Source of the DNA: Owenia fusiformis
Lineage: Eukaryota; Annelida; Polychaeta; Sabellida; Oweniidae
Assembly (NCBI GenBank): GCA_903813345.2
Contig: CAIIXF020000003.1
Span: forward strand, 29,901,248-29,965,247
Direction: 5' to 3'
DNA: 64,000 nt
A program made the position numbers and the translations under genes. This document shows positions 11,651 to 24,200 of the stretch, one piece after another. Numbering within the stretch: position 1 is the stretch's first letter; each line of letters starts with the position of its first letter. The notes under the pieces were generated by a model, which had not been told where the DNA came from, did no database searches, and was given only the letters and a program-made list of their open reading frames with translations.

Positions 11651-12217
11651 TTATTTTCCTAAGGAGCTAAAGGATAACCTAGAGCTATTTCTATAAAGAG
11701 GGGGTCTCTGAGGATTCCCTTGACTGTCTACACTATGTCTCGAACGCATAGAGACTCCTGACATATGTCTTGATCTACGATCATAGTACACCCCTGGTCC
11801 CGATTTATGACGAGTCCTGTATAATTCTGAAGCAGTTCCTCCAGATTTATATCTTGTCCTTTCACCATCTGATAATATTCTTGCTCGCTTTGGAGCCACT
11901 GGCTCCCCTGCCTCTGATTTCGTCCTCTGTTTGTCAAAGGTTAATTTACCATTTGCTAAAACTTTTCCTTCTTCAAATACATCATCATCATCTATGGCTT
12001 CCAGATCCATTCCTGAATCTTTTTCTCCCTCCTCTGCGATATCATCAAGGGGTGGCAGCTGCATTTCTCCTGGTTCACCTTTGTTACGGCGCAAATACAA
12101 AACATCCTGTATTTTGCGAACAATGGCGACCCCAGGGATACATAGGATAGAACTGAGAACCAGGAAACAGATACATAGGCTAGCCCACCATGGGTAGTAT
12201 TTGTCAACGAGTGATGC
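11651..12217 (-). CDS. SLC6 transporter exon 10 (TM12 and long regulatory-looking tail)
   Basis: The acceptor is ctttatcttccag; 188 codons plus stop at 11651-11653. It encodes TM12 ([20 protein letters not shown]), then about 150 cytoplasmic residues. There is an acidic stretch ([20 protein letters not shown]), then RARILS (691-696), RTRYKS (700-705), RTRHKS (714-719), RSRHMS (728-733) and RSRHS (738-742). The RxRxxS form fits AGC kinases such as SGK and Akt. This is a motif match, not proof. Confidence 0.92.
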   Translation of the reverse strand, partial: ASLVDKYYPWWASLCICFLVLSSILCIPGVAIVRKIQDVLYLRRNKGEPGEMQLPPLDDIAEEGEKDSGMDLEAIDDDDVFEEGKVLANGKLTFDKQRTKSEAGEPVAPKRARILSDGERTRYKSGGTASELYRTRHKSGPGVYYDRRSRHMSGVSMRSRHSVDSQGNPQRPPLYRNSSRLSFSSLGK

Positions 12218-15200
12218 CTGGAAGATAAAGTGATGTTTAAATTGACATAGTTACATATTGTCACACATCTAAAATAGTTGACCAGGTTACAACATCTCCT
12301 CAAGGTAGAAGAAATATCATTAGCCAATTGGAAGCCTTGAATGAGGACATGTGATCAAATAACACTTCCTAATAAAGCTATCTGAGTTTTCTTGTAAAAT
12401 AATATTACCAAAAACTTACAGTTTCTTTGTCATAAGCGCTGTATGTGATTGGCTTGACGAGTTTACTGATAATGCTGGCAACGAGGACGATGAACATTAA
12501 GATTGGAGACACGAAGCGCCAAGTGATGACCCAATACCAGCCTGGCTTGGCACCTGTCATAAACTTAATGTCTTCTGTGAAGCTAAAAATACAAAAAATC
12601 GAAATCATGAGTATCATCTTTCATATGGAAGTATTAAGCTGAACGATCTTTGCTTTAACCATGTCCTAGAAATGAGACATCGTTCAAGTGTTATGAAATT
12701 AAAATAAATTAACCCATCAATCGATGTGGTTAAGAAGGCTATATCTAAGTGTGACCGCTATCAAAGCTCACTCTAAAAATATTTTTCACACACAAACATA
12801 GATCTGTATTAGGTATATGATAAACACATTGTGGAAGGCCTAGGCTGTGAAGCGTTATCAGATCTCCCTTGAGGGACCTCCCTCAAAGCCTTATTGCCTC
12901 AAATCAATGATATCATGCACATTAGTACGAACATTAACATTAAGACTAAATCCATACCTTTCCATGCCATATATGTAGACGACTCCAATGACTTCAAAGA
13001 ATGCAACTGTCATCAACGGGAAAGTCCCAGAGAATGAATCGAACAAGTCCAGCCAGTAGTTTCCACTTCCAAGGACAAAGATAAGACCTACTGTGAAAGA
13101 GACGAGGCATAGGATACCTAGAAAGGAGAAGAAATGTCGATCTCATTCATTTTTCGATTTTTATACACACCCAAATTGTTATTTTGATATGTATTGATAT
13201 TGGCTTTGATGGGCATATAGTGCAAACCATGTAACAATTATGAACAGCAATCATACAGTAAATCAATGAATCAATAAATATGTGCATGTTGTAAAATTAT
13301 TATCAAACTTCAACATATGGTGGGAATGGTCTCAAAGCGTACTTTTCATAGTGAAATCTAAATTTCAATCCATGAAATTCATCTGTCTTTGAATTAAATA
13401 TTATGATTATATAATTTCCTCTCAACCATGGAACAACATTTCTGAAAAGGGTCAGGGCATGATTTCAATAAGTTTTTCAGGCACTGGGTTCCAAAAGTTT
13501 ACTCTTCAATAAATTAAAAATAAACGTAAATAAACATTTGGCTCACATGTTAATATAAGTTAAATTTGCAAAAAATGAAATTACATTCATTACTTAAATA
13601 TTCTATACACACACCTGCAACAATGGGTTTCTTCCTCATCCAGGGGTACTTGTCCCAGGCCATGTCACTGATAGATGTCGCCACCCCCTCAAGAGTTCCC
13701 ATCTGTGAGCCCAGGCCCAAGCTCAACAACATCAGGAAGAAGATCACACTCCAGAACTGGGGCACGGGGAACTGATTGATGACGGCTGTGAACACCATGA
13801 ATGCTAGACCAGTCCCACTTGCAGCCTTAAATCGGTAACAAAATAAAATAATAATAATAAGAACTGGGGCACGGGGAACTGATTGTTGACGGCTGTGAAC
13901 ACCATGAATGCTAGACCAGTCCCACTTGCAGCCTTAAATCGGTAACAAAATAAAATAATAATAAACACTTAATCAAGGAGGATTTGCTCCCAGGATTGAA
14001 ATTCGATATTTTCCAACAATGAAAACGTCAACATTTCATTATTTTCTGAAATTATAACCAGCTATAAATTCAAAATAAACAGTTCAAAAGATTTGAACCA
14101 ATATCTAGATCATTTCTTGTGAGTTATGGAATTTTTCCCATATATATGGAACAGAATATCGATGTTGCACTCTGGGAGCCAATCTTCCTTGCACTCAATA
14201 ATTTATGATCTTATTTCAGAATAGGTTAATGTTGAGAGGTCTGATGAGATCTGATTAATACCCATGTTAGTGCTTTATTGAAAATTGTCAGGAACAAGGA
14301 GAGAGCTTTCCTTTTTCTGAGATTTTTAAATTAATATTAATCACATAGGAAATGTTAGCGGATTATCATATCTTCTAATATTTGTCTGCAGACTATGCCA
14401 TATATTTCAAAGGGGTTATGAGTTTGCTATCATATAAGAACAAATTACACTTCCTAATTGGTAAAAAATAAGCAATTAATCTATATTGCCACACAAGAGT
14501 TTGCAGACAAATTATTCAATTCACAGAGGTTATGACTTTGATATCACTGTAGAGCTAATGACAATTCCAAATAGGTGAAAGGAATTAGACAATTAATCTC
14601 TATTCCCATCCAAGAGATTTGAGACAGATTATTCAAGTTTCTAAGAAATCATATAAATTCTATTATCTAATATATCCACAGACAATAATTCCATTGACAT
14701 TGACAGGCCTGATCACAGAATATTAATTTGTTGTCAATTTCTTTGGATCTCTCTAACTCTGGTGAACAGCCAATTTCCTGGAATGTTGGCATTTTGTCTG
14801 GGGGATCATTACTTTCAAGACAAATCTGTATTCTGAGGTAATCATCCTCATTGCCATGGTTACTGCAAATTGGATATCACAAAATGTGTCCTGATAAGGT
14901 AAAACAAATATAATGGATCATTGTCCTTTCTTTTGATCTTAATATTAGTTATTATCTGGATTTTTGGGGGAAAAGTCTGTGGTGACATGAATTTTCACGA
15001 TTTTGTTTGTTTTGGTTAAAAAAGTTCAAATAATGTTTGAAAGTCATCAAGACTACTGACATTATTTGAATAATTACTGATACAGTAGTCTTGAGAAGTT
15101 CAAAGCCAAAATGATATGAATCAGTTTTCTAGTGAATAACATTGAAAAATCAGATGTTGGCTATTTTATGCACATTTTGAGGATTTTTGTGGTAACACCT

Positions 15201-18200
15201 TATGCCATCTCTAACAAGGAACAGTTATTCAAAACATAGAATATTTGAAAAATAGTGGCATAAATGATTCAACTTCTGAAAGTAGAACATAGGTGTCTCT
15301 GTTGCAAATGAACATAACATATCTTACTGAATCTAGATTCTCTTGTAGATCGCATTTCTCTAATTTTAGATCTATGCTCATTTGTAGTGTTGCATTGGTA
15401 GAATTGCCTGCATAGTGGCGCTCATATAAAGCTGGCGTGAGTATCGTCTCGTTGTTCCATAGATGGGGCTGCTCGGCTGTTATCTTGGCAATATTTCTGC
15501 AAATATTAATTAACGATTTGATCTTGAGAAACCAAGCTTATATTACATTATTCTCATATGCATACAATTGTGATTCTCCTCAGTTATTTGTGGTTAAATG
15601 GTTATGGATAAAATTTGATAATAACAATGTCTCATTTAATGTGGCCAAACTGCCTAGATTTTCTAAATTCAAAGTAAGTGTGCTAGACTAATATGACTGA
15701 CAGGTTATTTTAAAGAAATTTTCCAACAAAACTTTTTTCTGTTTTGATACAGGTAGGTACAAAGCCAAAACCTATGTCCATACCTAATTAATGGTATCAT
15801 TTCTATCCGTACATTCTCCATCAGATCAACTAAACTTTTTCGACAGAACAATGCATATAAATAAGTTATATAAGTAGAATGTATAATACTACATACCTGT
15901 CTATACATGTGTCATACAAAGATGTAGCTTTGTATCCAAGGACAGAGAATATCACGATACTTGCGAAGATAGATGTCGTACAGTTTGTGATTGATACAAG
16001 AATAGCATCACGTTTACAGTTGTTCTTTGGTGGATTGTAACTGGCGAATGCAATGAGGCCCCCAAAGGCCAGGCCGAGGGAATAGAAAATCTGGGTAGCG
16101 GCATCAAGCCATACAACAGGATCAGCGAGCCTTTCCATCTGAAATGATAAAATATAATATACCATTCACTTGAAGAGAGTGTTTGAAAGAAAGTAAACAT
16201 ACAGCCATTTCGTGTTGTCAAACATAATTCAATGGAAGCATTTCTGCCATTAGTTTTACCAATGACATCAATAGATTCACGAATCTTCGCAACTAAGAAT
16301 GCACCATATGGGATGTCACAAGATACTTTTGATGAACAGGTTTTCGAATTCATGTTATGAGCTGTCTATATTTTTGTTTGAAAATGAAATGAAAATGTTA
16401 TTTTTTGTTTGATACCAACTGAACTTTCTATTTTTATGATTTATTTTTATAACAGGTGGTCAACATTCGGATCTACCAGACTCAATCTTGTCAACATCAG
16501 ATTACCTTTTCAATTGATCTTTTCACTATTATCTTTTCACACTCTGGTATAGACTTCATTAATTCTTTTAATTTCATTATTTTGGTATGGGTACTTTTGG
16601 CACTTGTGATATGTTCAGCATGACTTGCCTTTACCCCTAAAACTGATTACATGTAAACTACTTGCAAAAATGTGCTACTCTAATGAATTCTGCTTTTATA
16701 TGGCAGACGGAATAATATTGCTATAAATAAGTAAAATAAATGGAACATTTCTCCAATGGCTTGTTCATAAAACAATGAAGTTGGCATGGCAACTTGTAGT
16801 TATGAGTGGAAATCTCAGAAAATCAATTGTACTTTGGTTTTAAGACTCTTAAAGGTTTCAACCCTTTTAAAACAGACAATAGAGATTTATGTTGCTGATG
16901 TAGATGATATTTTTGCTTTCAATTTACTCCTTAATTTTAGAGGATTTGCAATTAAGATTGTCAGTTGTTGTTAAGGAGACAGTAATAACAGAATTATCTA
17001 AAAATTGGCACATGTTGGAAATGGTAATGGAACCTATAATACAATCTCTTTTATTGGACTTGTTAAAGCAAAAGGTTAAATAAATCCATGGTCTTCAAGT
17101 AGGCCCTCCTAAAAGCGGGGACCCTGTGAAAGGTAATAAGTACATAAGATTGTTTCATAGGGAAGTTCTCTCATCCCCACTCCCCAGCCCCCTGAAGGAG
17201 AAACTTTTTCTTTTGATGGAGAAACTTACTTTTCAGGGAGCATAAACACAAACCTGATATCAGGTAAAAATGAATCAATAACATGTAGCTAGTCTCCAAG
17301 TTCTTGAGGAGTTACAGAGCGGAGACAAAGCTGATTTCCTGTAATTTAACGACAGACACAATGGAGGTATTTACCCATGAGCCCAATTCAGGATCATGTG
17401 CATTATCGTGTCCAATCATTTTGAGAGATTCTCAAAACAAATTCAACTGATTGACAGTAAGAACTGTACATTTTTCATTAAAAGTGGTGTTACGTCTGAA
17501 TTTAATGCAGACAACTTGCATTTCTCCCATTAGTGGACTAATATAACGATGTCATTGCCTTTGAGATGTGTCTTGGACGTGACATTCAATACAAACATCA
17601 CCATATTTTTTCATTATCTCTTAAGATACATAAGAATTTCAAAATAATTCTCCATCAAGGTACACTCAAGGTATACAAAAAGTCTTATGAGGATATTTTA
17701 CAGATATATGTTATATAATATTATTATTATATAGGAGAAATATTAAGAGAACTTAATGATCACCTATTATATATAATGAGTTCAGCGAACTGTGTTGCAG
17801 GCTCAAAAGGTTTATAAAAACGCCATTCTTTTGTCAATTTTCCACTTAAACTGTGTAAATTATGTCTTCTATAACTATTTAATCTAATTAGCACTATTTA
17901 AATGTACCTCTCTGTCTTCGCATCCTGGCTATGACCCCCCCCCCCCCCCCAGTGTACACTGTGCAATGTATGCAAAAATGAATTCTTAGCAGCAATAGTA
18001 TATTATGTAAGTACGGTTTATGATTAGAATACCATCAAAATGGATCATTCATTTGTGTGTCATCTATCTTCATTACGATTAAATGAAGTTAAATCCATAA
18101 TGATTTTGGAGCCAAATTGATCATTCTTAGTATAGGCAAGTATTCAGAGAAAATGTTGATCATAAAATATGACATTTAAGATATTTTTGAACTACTTTAT

Positions 18201-21200
18201 TTGTTTTATCTTTTTTTCTGACAGCATAACGTATGTGGACCAGAAAATGGATGTGAGACTATTCCTCATACATATGTATACATTATAGAATTATAATTAT
18301 AGCCAATCAATATTACACAAATCCGAATATAAAATGAGAAAAACATATTCCACAATTATATTATTGCATCTTTTATGACATTTCATATCAGTAATACATG
18401 ATATATTTGTCACACTTATAATTTACTGATATCACCATGATAATCTAAGTCATGTTTTCCTTTTAGGAATTCCTGGGTGTAAGATACTGTATAAGTGGTA
18501 TTTACTCTGAGTGGTTAATTTTCCGAATGGTCAAATTTCATCATTTTCCTAATTTTAATTCTCCTAATGACAAGAAACCTCCCATTGGATAACATTATAA
18601 AGACAATATTTCCGACATTTAATTTTCCGAACCTAGCAAAAATTAGGAAATAGGAAAATTAAACGATTAGGCAAAATTACCAATTATACAGTAAATGAGC
18701 GCACTTTTTGTGTTGAAATGAGATTAATAATGGCCACAATACTAACATCTGATTTATTGCACAGAATTATGAAATAAAACTTGGAAACCATAGAAAAAGT
18801 CATGTTTTCCTATGCTGTGCTTCGCTTTGTATGAAACTTCCTGATGGATTGACGGGTTCATTCTTTTGTAGATTATTGACATAGACATTCAAAGATACAT
18901 TGAGACACTGGAGAGCACAATGAAGACACTCTTGGACTTTTTGCATGTTAAGTTGAACATATTCATCTATCTACACAGCCAATATAATTAGGCGCCGTTT
19001 CGGCATTGACAAAATTCGGCACTGTTCCGACACCGAAACCTTTCGACACCGTTTCGGCACCGAAACCTTTCGACACCAAATTTGCTACCGGACTAGTCAG
19101 TCCATTTGGTGCCGAAATGGCACTGAAACGACGTCGAAAATCAGATTGCATTTTGGGGGTGTATAGCTGATTGGAATTCCTTGAATGGTACTCTTTAAAA
19201 TTGGGGTTGTCTTGCATATCTACAAGAGTTATTGAACATATCATAAATTAAAATGGTAAGATAACCTATCAATTAACAAATAAAGGGGGGGGGGGTGTCA
19301 TCGATTGTCCAGAGAATTTTTTTAAGTCAACTAGTATGTTTAACATAGTAGGGCTTAATAAGAAATGAATGATTAATAGACATTCTGTTTAGAGAGACGC
19401 AGATGTATCTTTGTAAATGTATCACTATCTATATATATGTAGATGACTTTGCAAAGCTTATTATTCCAATAATGCTGGCCTATATAATAAACAACAGAGT
19501 GACTCAGAAAATGAAACTCTGTTTTAATCAACGATATGGAATTTATTAATACAGTAAGTGGCATTTTTGGGGCACCCTGTAAAATAATAATCTGGCTGTT
19601 TTTCACATTTCTATAGCATTATGCCAATTTTTTGTATTCCCCACTTATTTCTCCCATTCTGGAAAATTTTGCTCTTAAAATGTAAATACTATTTAGGTTA
19701 ATGATGGTTTATCTTTTACAATGTACAGTAGTTCTATCATACACTAACAGAGTCACTGACAACGAACCAGTTAATTAATGAAATATTCTGTACAATGTAT
19801 ATGATTCATTGCATATGGCAATTTCTATACAAATCATCACAAACCAATGAATGCAACTGTCAGGGGATGGTGATACGCATTGTATGGCACATCAGGAATG
19901 ATAAATGCTCCTATATACATCAATACAAGTACATATGGCCTATTTTGAGAAAACATTGAGGGTTCCATAGTTGTATCATACAAAATCATGCAATGTACTC
20001 ATAAAGTCTTCCAAACTACGAGACTGTGTGCTTGCTTTTTGTTTCCAAGAAGCTCTCTTTTAGTAAGATGCTATCTTTTTGTAAGATGCCCTCTCTTGGA
20101 AGATACCTGATGTTTGGAGATGCCCTCTTTTTGAAAGATGCCCTCTTTTTTGGAGATACCTGATGTTTGGAAGATACCTGATGTTTGGAAGATACCTGAT
20201 GTTTTGGAAGATACCTGATGTTTTGGAAGAGGCCTGGTGTTTGGAAGAGTCCTTTATTTGTATATGACTATAGCCAACCAAAAACCTCAAAAGAATTGAA
20301 TTGAGTTTGATTAAATGATATTTGACAACTACTGCTGATATTTAGAATATCATCAAATAGGGAATTAATCCTTGAATAACTGCCAGATATGAGTTAATGG
20401 TTAATACAGCTCAGTGAAGCAATTAGAACACAGGAAACCAAGATTCATATTCACCAGACTATCCTTTAAGATCATTCCTTCACTGCTTTCATAGCAGCTC
20501 AGTACTCTTGGGCCAAGAATGCACCAGACCCTATCTTGCTATGTGAGCATATGTTGAAAATGTAAGAGCTGAAGGATACCACAATATAAATTCAATGCTA
20601 ATTATACTTAAGATACTCTGTTTTGGAGGAAAATATGAATTAAAATTTTAATATTTTTTTTGACTTTCGTGGATTGCTTTGTTGGTTACTTGAAGTAGGA
20701 AGCAAATCAAGGCCACGATATGCTTCGACTCATATAGCCAACATCCTCTGAATGCAAGTATCCACAATGAAGAAATATAATGGATGATGTCTGAAACCCT
20801 GCCTTTGTACAGCCAAGTACTTACCCTTGGTGTGAACATGTGTAGAAGCCCCGCACCAGCCCCCTTCAGCGTGACACCCCTGCCGAAGAATATAATCAGG
20901 ACGACATATGGGAATGTAGCTGTGAAATACACAACCTGGAAGAAAAGAAAATAGAATTATGTTAACTCAGAAACTAAATGTTCCATTGGTTTTTGTTTAC
21001 AATTTTTTAGAAACTAATTGGAAATTACAGCATCCAAGTCATATTAATTCTACAATGTACTTGATTAATATTTCCTATACTAAAGATATTCATATATGCA
21101 TCTAGAAGTCGTGTTATTCAATCTGTTATTCAATCAAAAAGAAAATTAATTTTGCCACTTCCTGAAGAAGTAAAGTAAACACCTGAATAATAGGAAAATA

Positions 21201-24200
21201 GTTTTGAATACAAGGTTTCTGAATAAAGTCAGATTTCAAATGGGTTTTTGAATAGTTTTCAGAAAAATGGGTCTTTGAATGACAGATTTTGAAGTAATGT
21301 GAATAAAAATAATCAATGGTCCCAAAATGGCTTCCTCCCTTGGTCCCTGCGTGGGAACACAATCACTCATCCAGATTAGGGTCTCTAAGCTTTGATCTTA
21401 TTAAATGCGTGGAATAAATCTTATGGTAATCTATTCCCCATTTCTAGTACATTAATCTGATCAGAATCATTGATTATTGATTGGCTCTAAAGTAATTATT
21501 CCTTGAAGAGGATGAAACCTGTCCGCTGTTTACAAACATCTTGAATTTGGCAAACTTCCAATCTCACTTATTCGGACCAATCTCTGAGCAGAAATGATTG
21601 AAAATAGAACCAAATTAAATCTGTTTCATGATGGATATAACTCAGTATTAGTTCAAATTAAGTCTGAAGTGTTTCTTGGTAATGGAGGAAATATATTGGT
21701 GTAAAGATACTGTATGACGTACAGATGTATTTATATTCTTATATAAATTACGAATAAGGATGTGAGTTGGTGACAAGTCTATATCTATATCATTTCTATG
21801 GTAATATATTGATAAACAATTGCATAGTGTAGAAAACCATTGCGATGTTCATAGCATCTCTCTAGCTTCTCCATCCCCATTTTTCTTATTCTGGAGCATT
21901 TCCTTGTTTGGATTCAGTACTGAAATGCTCCAGTGTGAATGTAGGAGTGTTTGGGTTATACACAGTATACAGGCGTGTAGTAATGATGTTGTAACAATTT
22001 TATCAGGTAGGCCTGTTTGAACTTCTACTTCTAAAAAAGGGTAAAACACTTTTAAACGTGGCAATTCAGCATTATCAATAGTAATAAGAGATACAAGGAA
22101 GCAAGTAATAATATTAAGCCAACACTACAAAACAATAATGATTGTACCCTTTGTCAGCCTTAATGAGGGTTCAACGATGTATATACACTCTTTAAAACAG
22201 ATAGATTTTTTATCTTGTCTATACCCAATCAAAACAGGTTGTTACACATTTACTACACAATATTTTCTGATTGTAGCAAGCATTCATTTCAGATTCAAAC
22301 TACATGTAAGATTCATTTGAGACTTTAGAGATCTTACCAGCATCAAAACTATAAAATCATATATAGCTGTCAGAGTGTAGTGTGGCCAGATGATGAGAAT
22401 ACAGGGTATGAGACACACTCGTTTCCCAGTTTGAAACACAACAAGGAAGCAATTGTTATGTACCATGTTTAAACGTAAACCATGATACCATGGTATACCA
22501 TGGTTTACCATGGTCTATCATGATCGGCAATGAAATTACCATCAACTCTGACCATGGTGGCAATGATGTTTTTTTGGTCAATTTTTGACCATGGTATACC
22601 ATGGTTTATCATGTTATACCATGTTTCATGGTATTTCATGTCCAAAGTTTGCCATCAAATACCATGGTATTTCATTGCCATGTTCCTGACCATCATTTAC
22701 CATGGTATTACCACGGTATATCATGGTTGATTGCATTTCATGGCATTTCATTGTAAGATGTGACAATCAAATACCATGGTATTTCAATGCCATGTTCCTG
22801 ACCATAATTTACCATGGTATATCATGGTTGATGGCATTTCATTATAAGATGTGACAATCAAATACCATGGTCATACCATGGTATTTCATTGCCATGTTCC
22901 TGACCATCATTTACCATGGTATTACCATTGTATATCATGGTTGATGGTATTTCATTGTACACTTTGACAATCAAATGTCATGGTCATACCATGATATTTT
23001 ATTGTTATGTACCTGACCATCATTTACCATGGTATTACCATTGTATATCATGGTTGATGACATTTCATGGCATTTCATTGTACCGTGTGACAATCAATTA
23101 CCATGGTCATACCATGTCATTTCATTGCCAAAATCATAACTCTCATTTATCATGGTTTTATCATTGCATTTCATGGTTGGTGGTATTTCATGGCATTTTA
23201 TTGTCAAACCTCACCATCAAATACTATGGTCACACCATGGTATTTCATTGCCATAATCATAACTATCATTTATCATGGCATATCATTGCATTTCGTGGTT
23301 GATTGTATTTCATAGCATGTCATTGTTATACCATGGTATTTCATTGCTAAAAAGAACTCTACAAGAGTCTCAAGTCTAAAATTGGTCAGAGTTGAAATGG
23401 ATCATGAAATGCAATGAAATACCACGTTTGACCATGAAATGCAATGAAATACAATGATTGATCATGATATGCAATGAAATGCAATGGTCTTTCTTGCAAT
23501 GCAGTGAAACACAATGAAAGGCCATGTTCAAAAAGTATTTTTTACATGAAATATCTTTATTAATAAATGTTGATTAGATAACCACATTATCATAATTAGT
23601 GATTCTGATATTCATCAAAATCACAACTTTATATACTTTTGTTCCTTTATTTAATAAATTAATTTCTATTATGAATAATTAAGTTAATAACCCTAGAAAC
23701 AATTTTTTTTTTGTTAAATTAATATGCTTTACTTTTATTTGACTGTTGTTGGTTAAATAGGAGATCAACTTAATATTTTGTAAGTCAAACCTCCAGTCTT
23801 CGATTAAACATCTTGACTATACTTCATTGCATTTGATGGTTTGCAACCATGAAATACTGCAAAAATAGCAGTATTTTTAAATGCAAAATTTTAAGCATAG
23901 TTTCCGCAGTATACCATAGAAGATCTTGATAATTAAATGGCTCCATTGCATATCATGGTTAAATGTCTAGACCATGATATCACTGCATTTGATGGTATTT
24001 GACCATGAAATACTGTGAAACGGTGGTATTTTTTAGATACAAAATTACATGTTAATTGACCATGGTATACCATGGTATATCATGATCGTTAAATGGCACC
24101 ATTGCATTTCATGGTCAGGAGCGTTTTTTTAACATGGAGTTTCCCATTGAAAAAATACTGCCGTTTCACAGTATTTCATGGTCAGAAACCATCAAATGCA

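Noticed and set aside
11770-12327. Overlapping open frames on both strands at the SLC6 terminal exon
   Set aside because: They are shadows of the real minus-strand exon 10, which has splice support, phase continuity and TM12 homology.
22530-23315. Open frames of 66-128 codons rich in His, Trp and Tyr
   Set aside because: They are translations of the CATGG repeat array and have no independent coding signal.
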